From JADJWR01 sp963847675 (GTDB taxonomy: Bacteria; Pseudomonadota; Gammaproteobacteria; Burkholderiales; Burkholderiaceae_F): a DNA stretch of 64,000 nucleotides. The notes under the pieces are model-generated. The model saw nothing but the letters and a program-made list of their open reading frames with translations. It was not told the DNA's origin and searched no databases. Shown here piece by piece: positions 11,561 through 24,295 of the stretch. Each line of letters begins with the position of its first letter. Positions within the stretch are counted from its first letter, which is position 1. The DNA lies in the NCBI GenBank assembly GCA_963847675.1, contig CAWKAP010000003.1, positions 186,001-250,000 of the forward strand, in the 5' to 3' direction. The position numbers were made by a program, and so were the translations under genes.

Positions 11561-12607
11561 AGATCGTCACCGTCACCGATGCCTGGGCGCCGCAGGTCAA
11601 CGGCGTCGTGCGGACGGTCGAGGCGACCAACCGTGAACTGGCGCGAGGCGGCCACCAGACCGTCGTTCTGGCCCCAGATCGCTTCCTGACCGTCCCCTGC
11701 CCCGGCTACGACGGCATCCGGCTGGCGGTGATGCCGCAGCTTCGTCTCGGACGCATGCTGGCGGCGGAGGTCGCCACCGGCGACGGAAGTTGCGGTGCAC
11801 ATCGCGACCGAAGGACCCCTTGGACGCAGCGCGCGCCGCTGGTGCCGCCGCCACGACGTGCCGTTCACGACCGCCTACCACACGCGCTTTCCGCAGTACC
11901 TGCAGGCGATGTACCGGGTGCCGGAGGCATGGACCTACGACGTGATGCGGCGTTTCCATCGCGATGCGGCCGTCGTGATGGCGCCGACGCCGACAGTTGC
12001 CGCGGAACTGCGCAAGCACGGCATCGGCAACGTCGCGTTGTGGACACGCGGCGTGGACACCGAAGTCTTCAAGCCGTCGCCGCCGCTGCTGCTCGGCCTG
12101 CCGAAGCCGATCTTCCTTTACGTCGGCCGCGTCTCGGTGGAGAAGAACATCGCCGACTTCCTGGTGGCCGATCTGCCGGGCAGCAAGGTCGTTGCCGGCG
12201 AGGGCCCGGCGCTGGCCACGCTGAAGCGGCGTTTCCCCGAAGTGCATTTCGCCGGCGTCCTCGCCCAGCCGGACCTGGCGCGCCTGTACAGCGCCGCCGA
12301 CGTGTTCGTCTTTCCGAGCCTCACCGACACCTTCGGCCTGGTCCTGCTCGAAGCGCTTGCCTGCGGCACCCCGGTCGCTGCCTATCCCGTGCAGGGCCCG
12401 ATCGACGTGATCGGTCGATCCGATATCGGCGTCCTGAATGACGACCTGCGTGTCGCCGCGACCGCGGCCCTGCGCATCGACCGGCAGCGTTGCCGGCAAT
12501 TCGCGCTGGCGCGCTCCTGGGCCGCGGCCACGAAGGAGTTCGTCGCCCTGCAGCGGCCGGTGCGGATTTCGGGCGGAAAATCGCTCGTCGCGTCGTCGGG
12601 CGCATAG
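11557..12607 (+). pseudogene. GT4 glycosyltransferase, frameshifted, CTG start
   Basis: Family-4 glycosyltransferase, a candidate Agt-type lipid glycosyltransferase. The N-terminal half starts KIVTVTDAWAPQVNGVVRT in the frame of 11557; the C-terminal half (VHIATEGPLG, FLYVGRVSVEKN, VFVFPSLTDTFGLVLLEAL) is one base out, in the frame of 11795. The shift lies between about 11768 and 11794; dropping one base around GGCGACGG would restore a continuous protein of about 349 residues. The expected first codon is CTG (11557-11559) with GGAGG at 11545-11549, overlapping the preceding stop as CTGA; no ATG, GTG or TTG occurs before 11608. The gene is either damaged or carries a sequencing indel. Confidence 0.72.
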
Positions 12608-12651
12608 GCGACGAGGCCCGGGCGCATCCCCCTGCGGCAAGCAACGAGCGA

Positions 12652-13989
12652 CTAAGCCGCTGCCACGCAGTCCGCCAGCCGATGCGCCAGTGCCTGTGCT
12701 GCGGCTGCGCTGTCCGCCTCGACCATCACGCGCAGGACCGGTTCGGTACCCGAGGGGCGGATCAGCACGCGCCCGTGCCCGCTCAGTTCGCGCTGCACCT
12801 CGTCGAGGGTCACCTGCAGTGGCGCGTGCTGCTTCCAGTCGAAGCCGTTCGCCAGCCGCACGTTGACGAGCGACTGCGGCATCAGCGGCAGGTCCTCGGT
12901 GAGTTGCACCAGGCTCTGGTCGGCGCGTCGCATCGCGGCCAGCACCTGCAGCGCGCTGACGATGCCGTCGCCCGTCGTGTGGCGGTCGAGGCAGAGCAGG
13001 TGCCCGGAGCCTTCGCCGCCCAGGGTCCAGCCGCGCTCCTCCAGCATCTCGAGGACGTAGCGGTCGCCGACCTTCGCGCGCGCGAACGGCACCTTCAGCT
13101 CGGCCAGCCGGCGCTCGAGCGCGAAGTTGGTCATCAGCGTGCCGACCGCACCGGCGACCGGGCCGTCGCGCATGCGGTCGCGCACGATCACGTACAGCAG
13201 CTGGTCGCCGTTGTAATGATGGCCATCGCCGTCGACGAGGATCAGGCGGTCCGCATCGCCGTCGACCGCGATGCCGAGGTCGGCGCCGCTCTCGCGCACT
13301 GTATGCACGAGGGCTTCCGGATGGACCGCGCCGACGCCGTCGTTGATGTTGAAGCCGTTCGGGTCGACTCCGATCGGCACCACTTCGGCGCCGAGTTCAT
13401 GAAAGACGGCAGGAGCAACGTGATACGCGGCGCCATGCGCACAATCCACGACCAGCTTCAGCCCGCGCAGGTCGAACGCGTGCGGAAAGGTGCTCTTGCA
13501 GAACTCGATGTAGCGGCCGGCCGCGTCCTCCAGCCGGCGCGCCTTGCCGAGACGGTGCGAGTCGACGCAGACGAGCGGTTTTTCGAGCTCGATCTCGATC
13601 TGCGTTTCCACGTCGTCGGCCAGCTTCTTGCCCAGGTCGGAGAAGAACTTGATGCCGTTGTCGGGATAGGGGTTGTGCGAGGCACTGATCACGACGCCTG
13701 CCGACAGCCGCTGCGCGCGGGTCAGGTAGGCAACCGCCGGCGTGGGCAGCGGACCGCACAGCACCGTGTCGACGCCCGCGCTGGCCAGCCCCGCCTCCAG
13801 CGCCGCCTCGAGCATGTAGCCGGACACGCGGGTGTCCTTGCCGATCAGGACCGTGGGCCGGGAACCGGCACTTTCGCGGGCCAGCACGCGGCCGGCGGCG
13901 TGGCCCAGCCTGAGCACGAACTCGGGCGTGATCGGCGCCTCGCCCACGGTGCCGCGGATGCCGTCGGTGCCGAAGAACTTCCTGCTCAT
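12652..13989 (-). CDS. glmM: Phosphoglucosamine mutase
   Basis: Interconverts glucosamine-6-phosphate and glucosamine-1-phosphate for UDP-GlcNAc, feeding peptidoglycan and lipopolysaccharide. The 445-residue product has the opening KFFGTDGIRG, the phosphoserine loop ISASHNPYPDNG (Ser104), the metal loop DGDADR and the C-terminal phosphate-binding RPSGTEP. Its ATG at 13989 overlaps the folP stop (ATGA), so the two are translationally coupled, as usual in the ftsH-folP-glmM string of betaproteobacteria. The frame extends upstream to 14088 only as a shadow of folP. It converges on the glycosyltransferase at 12607, with no clear terminator in the 44-base gap. Confidence 0.97.
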   Translation of the reverse strand: MSRKFFGTDGIRGTVGEAPITPEFVLRLGHAAGRVLARESAGSRPTVLIGKDTRVSGYMLEAALEAGLASAGVDTVLCGPLPTPAVAYLTRAQRLSAGVVISASHNPYPDNGIKFFSDLGKKLADDVETQIEIELEKPLVCVDSHRLGKARRLEDAAGRYIEFCKSTFPHAFDLRGLKLVVDCAHGAAYHVAPAVFHELGAEVVPIGVDPNGFNINDGVGAVHPEALVHTVRESGADLGIAVDGDADRLILVDGDGHHYNGDQLLYVIVRDRMRDGPVAGAVGTLMTNFALERRLAELKVPFARAKVGDRYVLEMLEERGWTLGGEGSGHLLCLDRHTTGDGIVSALQVLAAMRRADQSLVQLTEDLPLMPQSLVNVRLANGFDWKQHAPLQVTLDEVQRELSGHGRVLIRPSGTEPVLRVMVEADSAAAAQALAHRLADCVAAA

Positions 13990-14834
13990 TCTTTTTCTCC
14001 CTCCAGTTGCCGCCACACCGCCAGCGCGTCGCGTGTCGCGGCGACGTCGTGCACGCGCAGGATCGCCGCGCCGTGCCGCGCGGCCCACAGCGCCGCGGTG
14101 ACGCTTCCGGCGAGCCGCTCGGCGGTCGAGGTTCGCCCCGTCATCACGCCGATCATCGACTTGCGCGACAGCCCCACCAGAACGGGCGCCAGCCGCGCCA
14201 GTGCCGGCAGTGCCTGCGCCAGCACCACGTTGTCCTCGAAGCGCTTGCCGAAGCCGAACCCGGGATCGATCACGATCCGCTCGCGGTCGATTCCGGCTGC
14301 GACACAGGCCTCGATCCGGCCCGCCAGGAAAGCAGTCACTTCGCCTACGACGTCGGTGTAGCGCGGCGCCTGCTGCATTGTCCGCGGTTCGCCCCGCATG
14401 TGCATCAGACAGACGGATGCATCGGTTCCGGCGACGGCCTCGACCGCCCCGGGCGCGCGCAGCGCGTTGACGTCGTTGATCATCGCCGCGCCTGCGGCGA
14501 GCACGGCTCGCATCACCGCGGGCTGGCGGGTGTCGACCGATATCGGCACACCCCGGCTGAGCACCGCCTCGAGCACCGGCAGCACGCGCGCCAGCTCCTC
14601 CTCCGCCGGCACCGGCAGCGCACCGGGGCGGGTCGACTCGCCGCCGAGGTCGAGGATGTCGGCGCCTTCTTCGATCAGCCGATGGGCGTGCGCCACGGCG
14701 TCAGCCGCCGTGGCAAAGCGGCCACCGTCGTGGAACGAGTCCGGCGTCACGTTGACGATGCCCATCAGCAGCGGCAGGCGGCGCCCGGCGAGCGCGTCAG
14801 CGATGAGATGGGTGGGGCCGCGGGCGGATGTCAT
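13986..14834 (-). CDS. folP: Dihydropteroate synthase
   Basis: Condenses p-aminobenzoate with 6-hydroxymethyl-dihydropterin pyrophosphate in folate synthesis; target of sulfonamides. The 282-residue TIM-barrel enzyme shows the first signature MGIVNVTPDSFHDGG (near residue 25), the second signature ILDLGGESTRPGA, the loop ISVDTRQPAV, and IDPGFGFGK. It lies 66 bases after ftsH and overlaps glmM by 4 bases. Length and motifs are those of a chromosomal housekeeping folP; I see nothing suggesting an acquired sul-type enzyme. Confidence 0.97.
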   Translation of the reverse strand: MTSARGPTHLIADALAGRRLPLLMGIVNVTPDSFHDGGRFATAADAVAHAHRLIEEGADILDLGGESTRPGALPVPAEEELARVLPVLEAVLSRGVPISVDTRQPAVMRAVLAAGAAMINDVNALRAPGAVEAVAGTDASVCLMHMRGEPRTMQQAPRYTDVVGEVTAFLAGRIEACVAAGIDRERIVIDPGFGFGKRFEDNVVLAQALPALARLAPVLVGLSRKSMIGVMTGRTSTAERLAGSVTAALWAARHGAAILRVHDVAATRDALAVWRQLEGEKE

Positions 14835-14900
14835 CGGCGGAAAGGCAACGGGGCCGGCAAAGCCGGCCCCGCGCGCATCTCGTCGGTTACCTCGGAAAGA

Positions 14901-16802
<1,902 letters not shown>

Positions 16803-16888
16803 GTCTGACTCCCAAATGGCCGACGATGCGGCTCTGCAACGCAAATTGTAGGTCGAAGGCAAGGCCGACGCCTACCGGGCGAAAGACC

Positions 16889-16918
16889 TATATGAGGCCG
16901 CAGGGGCACTGCTTTCAA
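16889..16918 (-). promoter_or_regulatory. Possible sigma-32-type promoter before ftsH
   Basis: On the minus strand TTGAAA (16918-16913) is followed after 16 bases by CTCATATA (16896-16889), resembling a heat-shock promoter (TTGAAA and CCCCATNT type boxes). It overlaps the end of rlmE and lies about 87 bases before the ftsH start. rlmE-ftsH is a heat-shock unit in enterics. The match is partial. Confidence 0.3.
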
Positions 16919-17583
16919 CCGGGCGGATCCGAGGGGGAACCCTTGAATCTGCGCGCCAGCAGGTAAGTCTCGGCCGACTCGGCACGCGACGCGGCCGGCT
17001 TTCGCGACGCGACCGAGGCAAAGTGCTTCTTCAGCGCCGCGACGAACTGGCTGAACCCGCTGCCCTGGAAGGCTTTGACCAGCAAGTTGCCGCCGGGTTT
17101 CAGGTGCAAAAGGGAAAATTCCAGAGCCAGTTCAAGCAGATGCATGCCGCGCGCGGCATCGGCGACGGCGATGCCCGACAGGTTCGGCGACAGGTCGGAC
17201 AGGATCAGGTCGGCTTTTTCTCCTCCGAGTGCAGCGGCAAGCCGGTCTGCCACCTCCTGCTCGCGAAAGTCGCCTTCGACGAAGACCACGCCCGGCACCG
17301 GGTCCATCGGCAGAACGTCGAGCGCGATGATGCGGCCCCTCACGCGGCCCTGCGGATCCGCCAGGCGCTGTCGCACGACCTGCGTCCAGCTTCCGGGCGC
17401 GGCGCCGAGATCGATGACCGTCATGCCGGGCTTCAGCAGCCGATCCTTGTCGTCGATCTCGATCAGCTTGAACGCCGAGCGGGCGCGGTAGCCCTGCTGC
17501 GTAGCCGCTTTTACAAACGGGTCGGTCACGTGACGCTGGATCCACGCCCGGTTGGAGCGGTGCTTCTTGCTGGCGACTGGCAT
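16915..17583 (-). CDS. rlmE: 23S rRNA 2'-O-methyltransferase RlmE
   Basis: Methylates the 2'-O of the A-loop uridine (U2552 in E. coli) of 23S rRNA in the 50S subunit. The 222-residue protein starts with a basic segment, then YRARSAFKLIEID with the first catalytic lysine, the SAM site VIDLGAAPGSWTQV, a DVLPMD loop, LILSDLSPN with the catalytic Asp, and NLLVKAFQG with the second lysine. It is divergent from yhbY across 46 bases and is first in the rlmE-ftsH-folP-glmM string, the arrangement usual in betaproteobacteria. Confidence 0.96.
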   Translation of the reverse strand: MPVASKKHRSNRAWIQRHVTDPFVKAATQQGYRARSAFKLIEIDDKDRLLKPGMTVIDLGAAPGSWTQVVRQRLADPQGRVRGRIIALDVLPMDPVPGVVFVEGDFREQEVADRLAAALGGEKADLILSDLSPNLSGIAVADAARGMHLLELALEFSLLHLKPGGNLLVKAFQGSGFSQFVAALKKHFASVASRKPAASRAESAETYLLARRFKGSPSDPPG

Positions 17584-17629
17584 GGGCAGGTCTGGCGGCG
17601 ACGGTCGGCAGGTAGGTTAGCCTACGAGC

Positions 17630-18058
17630 ATGAGCGAACTGGCCCTGACACGCGACGAGCGCCTGGCGTTGCGCGCCCGCGCACACCACCTGAACCCGGT
17701 CGTGCTGCTCGGTGCCGCCGGCCTGACCGAGGCCGTGTTCAAGGAGACGGACAGGGCATTGGCCGCGCACGAACTGATCAAGGTGCGCATTCCGGGCGAC
17801 GACCGCGGCGAGCGCGAAGCGATCTGTGAGCAGCTTGCCGAGCGGCTCGGCGCTGCCCGGGTGCAGCTGATCGGCAAGCTGCTCGTGCTGTTCCGGCCAC
17901 GCCCGGAAGACGAGGCGAAAGCGGACGGAGGGACTGTTCCCAGCCGGGCGCGTACTGCAGCGCCACGCGCCGAATCGCGGCAGGCGACCGCGGCCCGGCG
18001 CCCTGCCCGTCCTGCACCGCGCGCGTTGCCGCGCCGGGGCAGCGGCCGCGGCCGCTAG
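17630..18058 (+). CDS. yhbY: YhbY-family RNA-binding protein (CRM domain)
   Basis: Small CRM-domain protein associated with pre-50S ribosomes in related bacteria. Residues 1-96 form the domain: LTRDERLALRARAHHLNPVVLLG, the GAAGLTEAV loop and HELIKVRI. Beyond residue 97 lies a disordered, Arg/Ala/Pro-rich tail of about 45 residues that the E. coli protein (97 aa) lacks. It is transcribed away from rlmE. Its stop and that of the convergent greA are built on the same palindromic CTAG at 18055-18058, so the two genes end tail to tail with no gap. Confidence 0.92.
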   Translation: MSELALTRDERLALRARAHHLNPVVLLGAAGLTEAVFKETDRALAAHELIKVRIPGDDRGEREAICEQLAERLGAARVQLIGKLLVLFRPRPEDEAKADGGTVPSRARTAAPRAESRQATAARRPARPAPRALPRRGSGRGR

Positions 18059-18528
18059 ACGTACCGGACTTCCAGGACTTCGTACTCGCGCCGGCCGCCC
18101 GGCGCGAGGAATTCGATGATGTCGCCCTCGGACTTGCCGATCAGCGCGCGCGCGATCGGGCTCGACACGGAGATCAGGCCCGCCTTGATGTCGGCCTCGT
18201 CGTCACCGACGATCTGATACTTGACGTGGTCGCCGGCGAGCAGGTCCTCGAGCAGCACGGTGGCGCCGAACACGATCCGGCCGCCGGAATCGACGTTGGC
18301 CGGGTCGATGATCTGCAGCGCGCCGACCTTGCCTTCGAGTTCCATGATGCGGCCCTCGATGAAGCCCTGCCGTTCGCGGGCCGCCTCGTACTCGGCGTTC
18401 TCCGACAGGTCGCCTTTCTCGCGTGCCTCCTTGATCGCCTGGATGATCGCCGGCCGCTCGACGGCTTTCAGCCGCTGCAGTTCTGCCTTCAGGCGCTCGG
18501 CACCGGCAGCGGTGATCGGAATCGGCAT
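18055..18528 (-). CDS. greA: Transcription elongation factor GreA
   Basis: Rescues backtracked RNA polymerase by stimulating transcript cleavage. From ATG 18528 the protein is 157 residues, matching the usual 158: an N-terminal coiled coil (GAERLKAELQRLK, EAREKGDLSENAEYEAARERQ with the acidic DLSEN-type tip) and a C-terminal FKBP-like domain ending VLEVRYV. In-frame ATGs at 18540 and 18573 are possible, but the latter lies in a hairpin. No strong Shine-Dalgarno precedes any of them. It is downstream of carB, separated by an intrinsic terminator-like structure, so greA expression probably depends on read-through or on its own promoter. Confidence 0.93.
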   Translation of the reverse strand: MPIPITAAGAERLKAELQRLKAVERPAIIQAIKEAREKGDLSENAEYEAARERQGFIEGRIMELEGKVGALQIIDPANVDSGGRIVFGATVLLEDLLAGDHVKYQIVGDDEADIKAGLISVSSPIARALIGKSEGDIIEFLAPGGRREYEVLEVRYV

Positions 18529-18543
18529 CGCAGGAGTCATCCC

Positions 18544-18572
18544 AAAAAGAATGCCCCGACGCAGCCGGGGCA
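18544..18572 (-). terminator. Intrinsic terminator between carB and greA
   Basis: On the minus strand TGCCCCG and CGGGGCA (18572-18552) form a 7-bp GC-rich stem with a 7-base loop, immediately followed by ATTCTTTTT. It ends 16 bases before the chosen greA ATG and 65 bases after the carB stop, so it probably ends the carA-carB transcript or attenuates greA. Confidence 0.7.
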
Positions 18573-18636
18573 ATTCATCGAACTCTAGCCTTCCCGATGA
18601 GGCGGCGCAACCGGCCGGCCGACGCAGCGGTCCGCA

Positions 18637-21852
<3,216 letters not shown>

Positions 21853-21860
21853 CTTGTCTT

Positions 21861-22313
21861 CTAGAACGGCAGCGCGCCCCACTGTTGCTCTGGCATCCAG
21901 CTGACCTGCTGCGGATCGGTGGCGCCGATGCGCCCGGCCTGCACGCGCTCCAGCACCTGCGGCCGGATCTGCGCGAACGATTCCGCGGCGGCGCCGATCG
22001 ACGCGCCGATTGCGTTGTTGTGCCGATCCATCCGGCTGCTCGGGTCGTCGGCGAACTCCATCACCGTCGTGACCCAGTCGACCACCACCGGCGAGATCGT
22101 GTAGGCGACCGCGGCACTGGCCAGCGCGTGCCGGTAGGCATCCTGCGGGCCGTGGCGCGCACCGGGCAGGCCTGCGCTCAGGCTGTGCCAGTACACATAG
22201 CCGAGCAGCCAGAGCGGATAGGCAGCAACGACGCCGGCCATCGCCAGGCGCACGGTCCAGCGGCGCGGTGCGCCCGCGCCTCTCCGTCCTCGTTCGATCA
22301 CGACTGCCGACAT
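21861..22313 (-). CDS. Membrane-anchored hypothetical protein, DUF6973-like
   Basis: 150-residue protein between gmhA (4-base gap) and carB (8-base gap), so certainly in their operon. It has a basic N-terminus, one membrane segment (about 22-42, AGVVAAYPLWLLGYVYW) and a pattern GPQDAYRHALASA ... EFADDPSSRMDRHNNAIGASIG. The order D-x-x-RHA, a later Glu and D-x-x-NN-x-x-G resembles DUF6973-type domains; this is recalled, not searched. Conserved His, Glu and Asp/Asn could bind a metal, but function is unknown. A role beside CarB is not implied by sequence. Confidence 0.65.
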   Translation of the reverse strand: MSAVVIERGRRGAGAPRRWTVRLAMAGVVAAYPLWLLGYVYWHSLSAGLPGARHGPQDAYRHALASAAVAYTISPVVVDWVTTVMEFADDPSSRMDRHNNAIGASIGAAAESFAQIRPQVLERVQAGRIGATDPQQVSWMPEQQWGALPF

Positions 22314-22317
22314 CGCC

Positions 22318-22905
22318 TCACGCGTAATTCCCCGGCGCCAGCCGCCGCTCGATGAGTTCGATCAGGATGTGGATCACCTTGATGTGCAGCTCCTGCACGC
22401 GGTCGGCGTACTTGCCACCGGGCGTGACGATGGCGATGTCCGCCAGGTCAGCCAGCGGCGTTCCGACGCGGCCGACCAGGGCAACGACCCGCATCTGCAG
22501 CTTCCTTGCCATCTGCGCCGCAGCGACCACGTTGCCGCTGCTGCCGCTCGTACTGATCGCCAGCAGCGCGTCGCCGGCGCGGCCGTGCGCGCGGACGTAG
22601 CGCGCAAACACCTGCTCGTAGCCGTAGTCGTTGCCGACGCAGGTGAGGTGCCCCGGATCGCTGATCGCGATCGCCGCATAACCCGGCCGGTCTTCGCGGA
22701 AGCGCCCGGTCAGCTCCTCGGCGAAATGCATGGCATCGCACATCGAGCCGCCGTTGCCGCAGGCAAAGGCGCGCCCGCCGTCGGCAAGCACCGCGGCGAG
22801 CAGTTCGCCGGCCCGCTCGATCTGCGCCAGCGTCCCGTCGTCGGCGCGCAACCGGTCGAGCGCCGCGGCGGCCTCGTCGAGCGCCGCACGCACGGTGAAG
22901 GTCAT
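22318..22905 (-). CDS. gmhA: Phosphoheptose isomerase-like SIS protein
   Basis: SIS-domain sugar-phosphate isomerase. The 195-residue product matches sedoheptulose-7-phosphate isomerase, first step of ADP-heptose synthesis for the LPS core: CGNGGSMCDAMHFAEELTGRF (approximate residues 49-69), the SIS loop ISTSGSSGNVVAA, and a C-terminal QELHIKVIHILIELIE, which carries the zinc/active-site Glu and His. It is a full-length, standalone GmhA. Its position between carA and carB is unusual, and no other heptose gene lies in this window. A related DiaA-type role is possible, but the active-site residues favour GmhA. Confidence 0.85.
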   Translation of the reverse strand: MTFTVRAALDEAAAALDRLRADDGTLAQIERAGELLAAVLADGGRAFACGNGGSMCDAMHFAEELTGRFREDRPGYAAIAISDPGHLTCVGNDYGYEQVFARYVRAHGRAGDALLAISTSGSSGNVVAAAQMARKLQMRVVALVGRVGTPLADLADIAIVTPGGKYADRVQELHIKVIHILIELIERRLAPGNYA

Positions 22906-22957
22906 CGCGCCCCCTTCATGCCGGGGGCCGCCCCTGCAACGGTGGCCCGTGCCGCGC

Positions 22958-24100
22958 TCACCTGCGCTCCTGCATCAGGCCGACGAACCGGTCGAACAGG
23001 TAGCCGATGTCGTGCGGTCCCGGGCTCGCTTCAGGGTGTCCCTGGAAGCAGAACGCCGGCTTGTCGGTGCGGCGAAAGCCCTGCAGCGAGCCGTCGAACA
23101 GCGACACGTGCGTGACCTTGCAGTTGCCGGGCAGGCTCGCCGCGTCGACCGCGAAGCCGTGGTTCTGCGAAGTGATCGCGACCCGTCGCGTCTCGAGGTC
23201 CTGCACCGGATGGTTGGCGCCGTGATGGCCGAACTTCATCTTCAGCGTCCGGCCGCCGGAAGCCAGCCCCATGATCTGGTGACCAAGGCAGATGCCGAAC
23301 GTGGGATGTCCGGCCGCGATGATCTCGCGCGTCGCTTCGATCGCGTAGTCGCACGGCTCGGGATCGCCCGGCCCGTTGGACAGGAAGATGCCGTCGGGCT
23401 TCAGGCGCAGCACCTCGGCGGCCGGGGTGATCGCCGGCATGACCGTGATCCGGCAGCCGCGCGTGGCAAGCAGGCGCAGGATGTTGCGCTTGACGCCGAA
23501 GTCGTAGGCGACGACGTGCAGTTGCGCCTTGCCGATCGTTCCGTGGCCGCGGCCGAGTTCCCACGCCGTCTCCGTCCACTCGTAGGGCGTCGTGACCGAC
23601 ACGACCTTGGCCAGGTCGAGCCCCGCCATGCCCGGAAACGAGCGCGCCAGTTCGACTGCGCGCGCCTCGTCGGTGCCGACCAGGATGCTGCCGGCCTGCG
23701 CGCCCCGGTCGCGGAGTATCCGCGTGAGCCGCCGCGTGTCGATGTCGGAGATCGCGACCACGTTCTCGCGCCGCAGGTACTCGGCAAGCGACTCCTCGGC
23801 GCGGAAGTTCGAATGGACGTGCGGCAGGTCGCGCACGATCAGCCCGGCGGCGTGCACGCGATCGGACTCGACGTCCTCCGCGTTGGTGCCGGTATTGCCG
23901 ATGTGGGGATACGTGAGGGTGACGAGCTGCCTGCAGTAGCTCGGATCGGTCAGGATTTCCTGGTAACCGGTGATCGCGGTGTTGAAGACGACCTCGCCGA
24001 TCGTGTGGCCGGCGGCGCCGATCGACAGGCCGCGAAAGACCGTCCCATCGGCCAGCGCCAGCAGCGCCGCGGGACGGGAACTGTCGATCAGGGAAGACAA
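22958..24100 (-). CDS. carA: Carbamoyl-phosphate synthase small subunit
   Basis: Glutamine amidotransferase subunit that passes ammonia to CarB. The 380-residue protein has the N-terminal domain with LADGTVFRGLSIGAAGHTIGEVVFNTAITGYQEILTDPSY and the class I amidotransferase domain with nucleophile elbow FGICLGHQIMG and the catalytic His-Glu in FQGHPEASPGPHD. It is the first gene of carA-gmhA-orf-carB on the minus strand. The roughly 100-base leader starts at a TATAAT promoter whose initial transcribed sequence suggests pyrimidine control. Confidence 0.97.
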   Translation of the reverse strand: MSSLIDSSRPAALLALADGTVFRGLSIGAAGHTIGEVVFNTAITGYQEILTDPSYCRQLVTLTYPHIGNTGTNAEDVESDRVHAAGLIVRDLPHVHSNFRAEESLAEYLRRENVVAISDIDTRRLTRILRDRGAQAGSILVGTDEARAVELARSFPGMAGLDLAKVVSVTTPYEWTETAWELGRGHGTIGKAQLHVVAYDFGVKRNILRLLATRGCRITVMPAITPAAEVLRLKPDGIFLSNGPGDPEPCDYAIEATREIIAAGHPTFGICLGHQIMGLASGGRTLKMKFGHHGANHPVQDLETRRVAITSQNHGFAVDAASLPGNCKVTHVSLFDGSLQGFRRTDKPAFCFQGHPEASPGPHDIGYLFDRFVGLMQERR

Positions 24101-24194
24101 GCGGGCTCCTCGAATCCGCCGCCGGCCGCGCTCGCCGGCGTCGACGCGCGCTGCGCGGCCCCGGACAGGCCGCGAACTTGCCAGCGACGCGATG

Positions 24195-24214
24195 AAAAAA
24201 TCCGGTGGATTATA
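24195..24214 (-). promoter_or_regulatory. carA promoter -10 with GATTTTTTC initial transcript
   Basis: On the minus strand a perfect TATAAT (24214-24209) is followed by CCACCGGATTTTTTC. A start 7 bases after the -10 box (24202) would give a transcript beginning GAUUUUUUC. Promoters of E. coli codBA and upp have G/A followed by a T-run here, and high UTP causes stuttering and abortive release. No good -35 box is seen. Start site and regulation are inferred. Confidence 0.6.
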
Positions 24215-24295
24215 TCTGCGGCGACCGCGCGGCCCGGCACGCGGTCGGCAGACGGAACGGCGACGAGCGCAGAAGCGCGCCCGGGTCGCGGCGCG

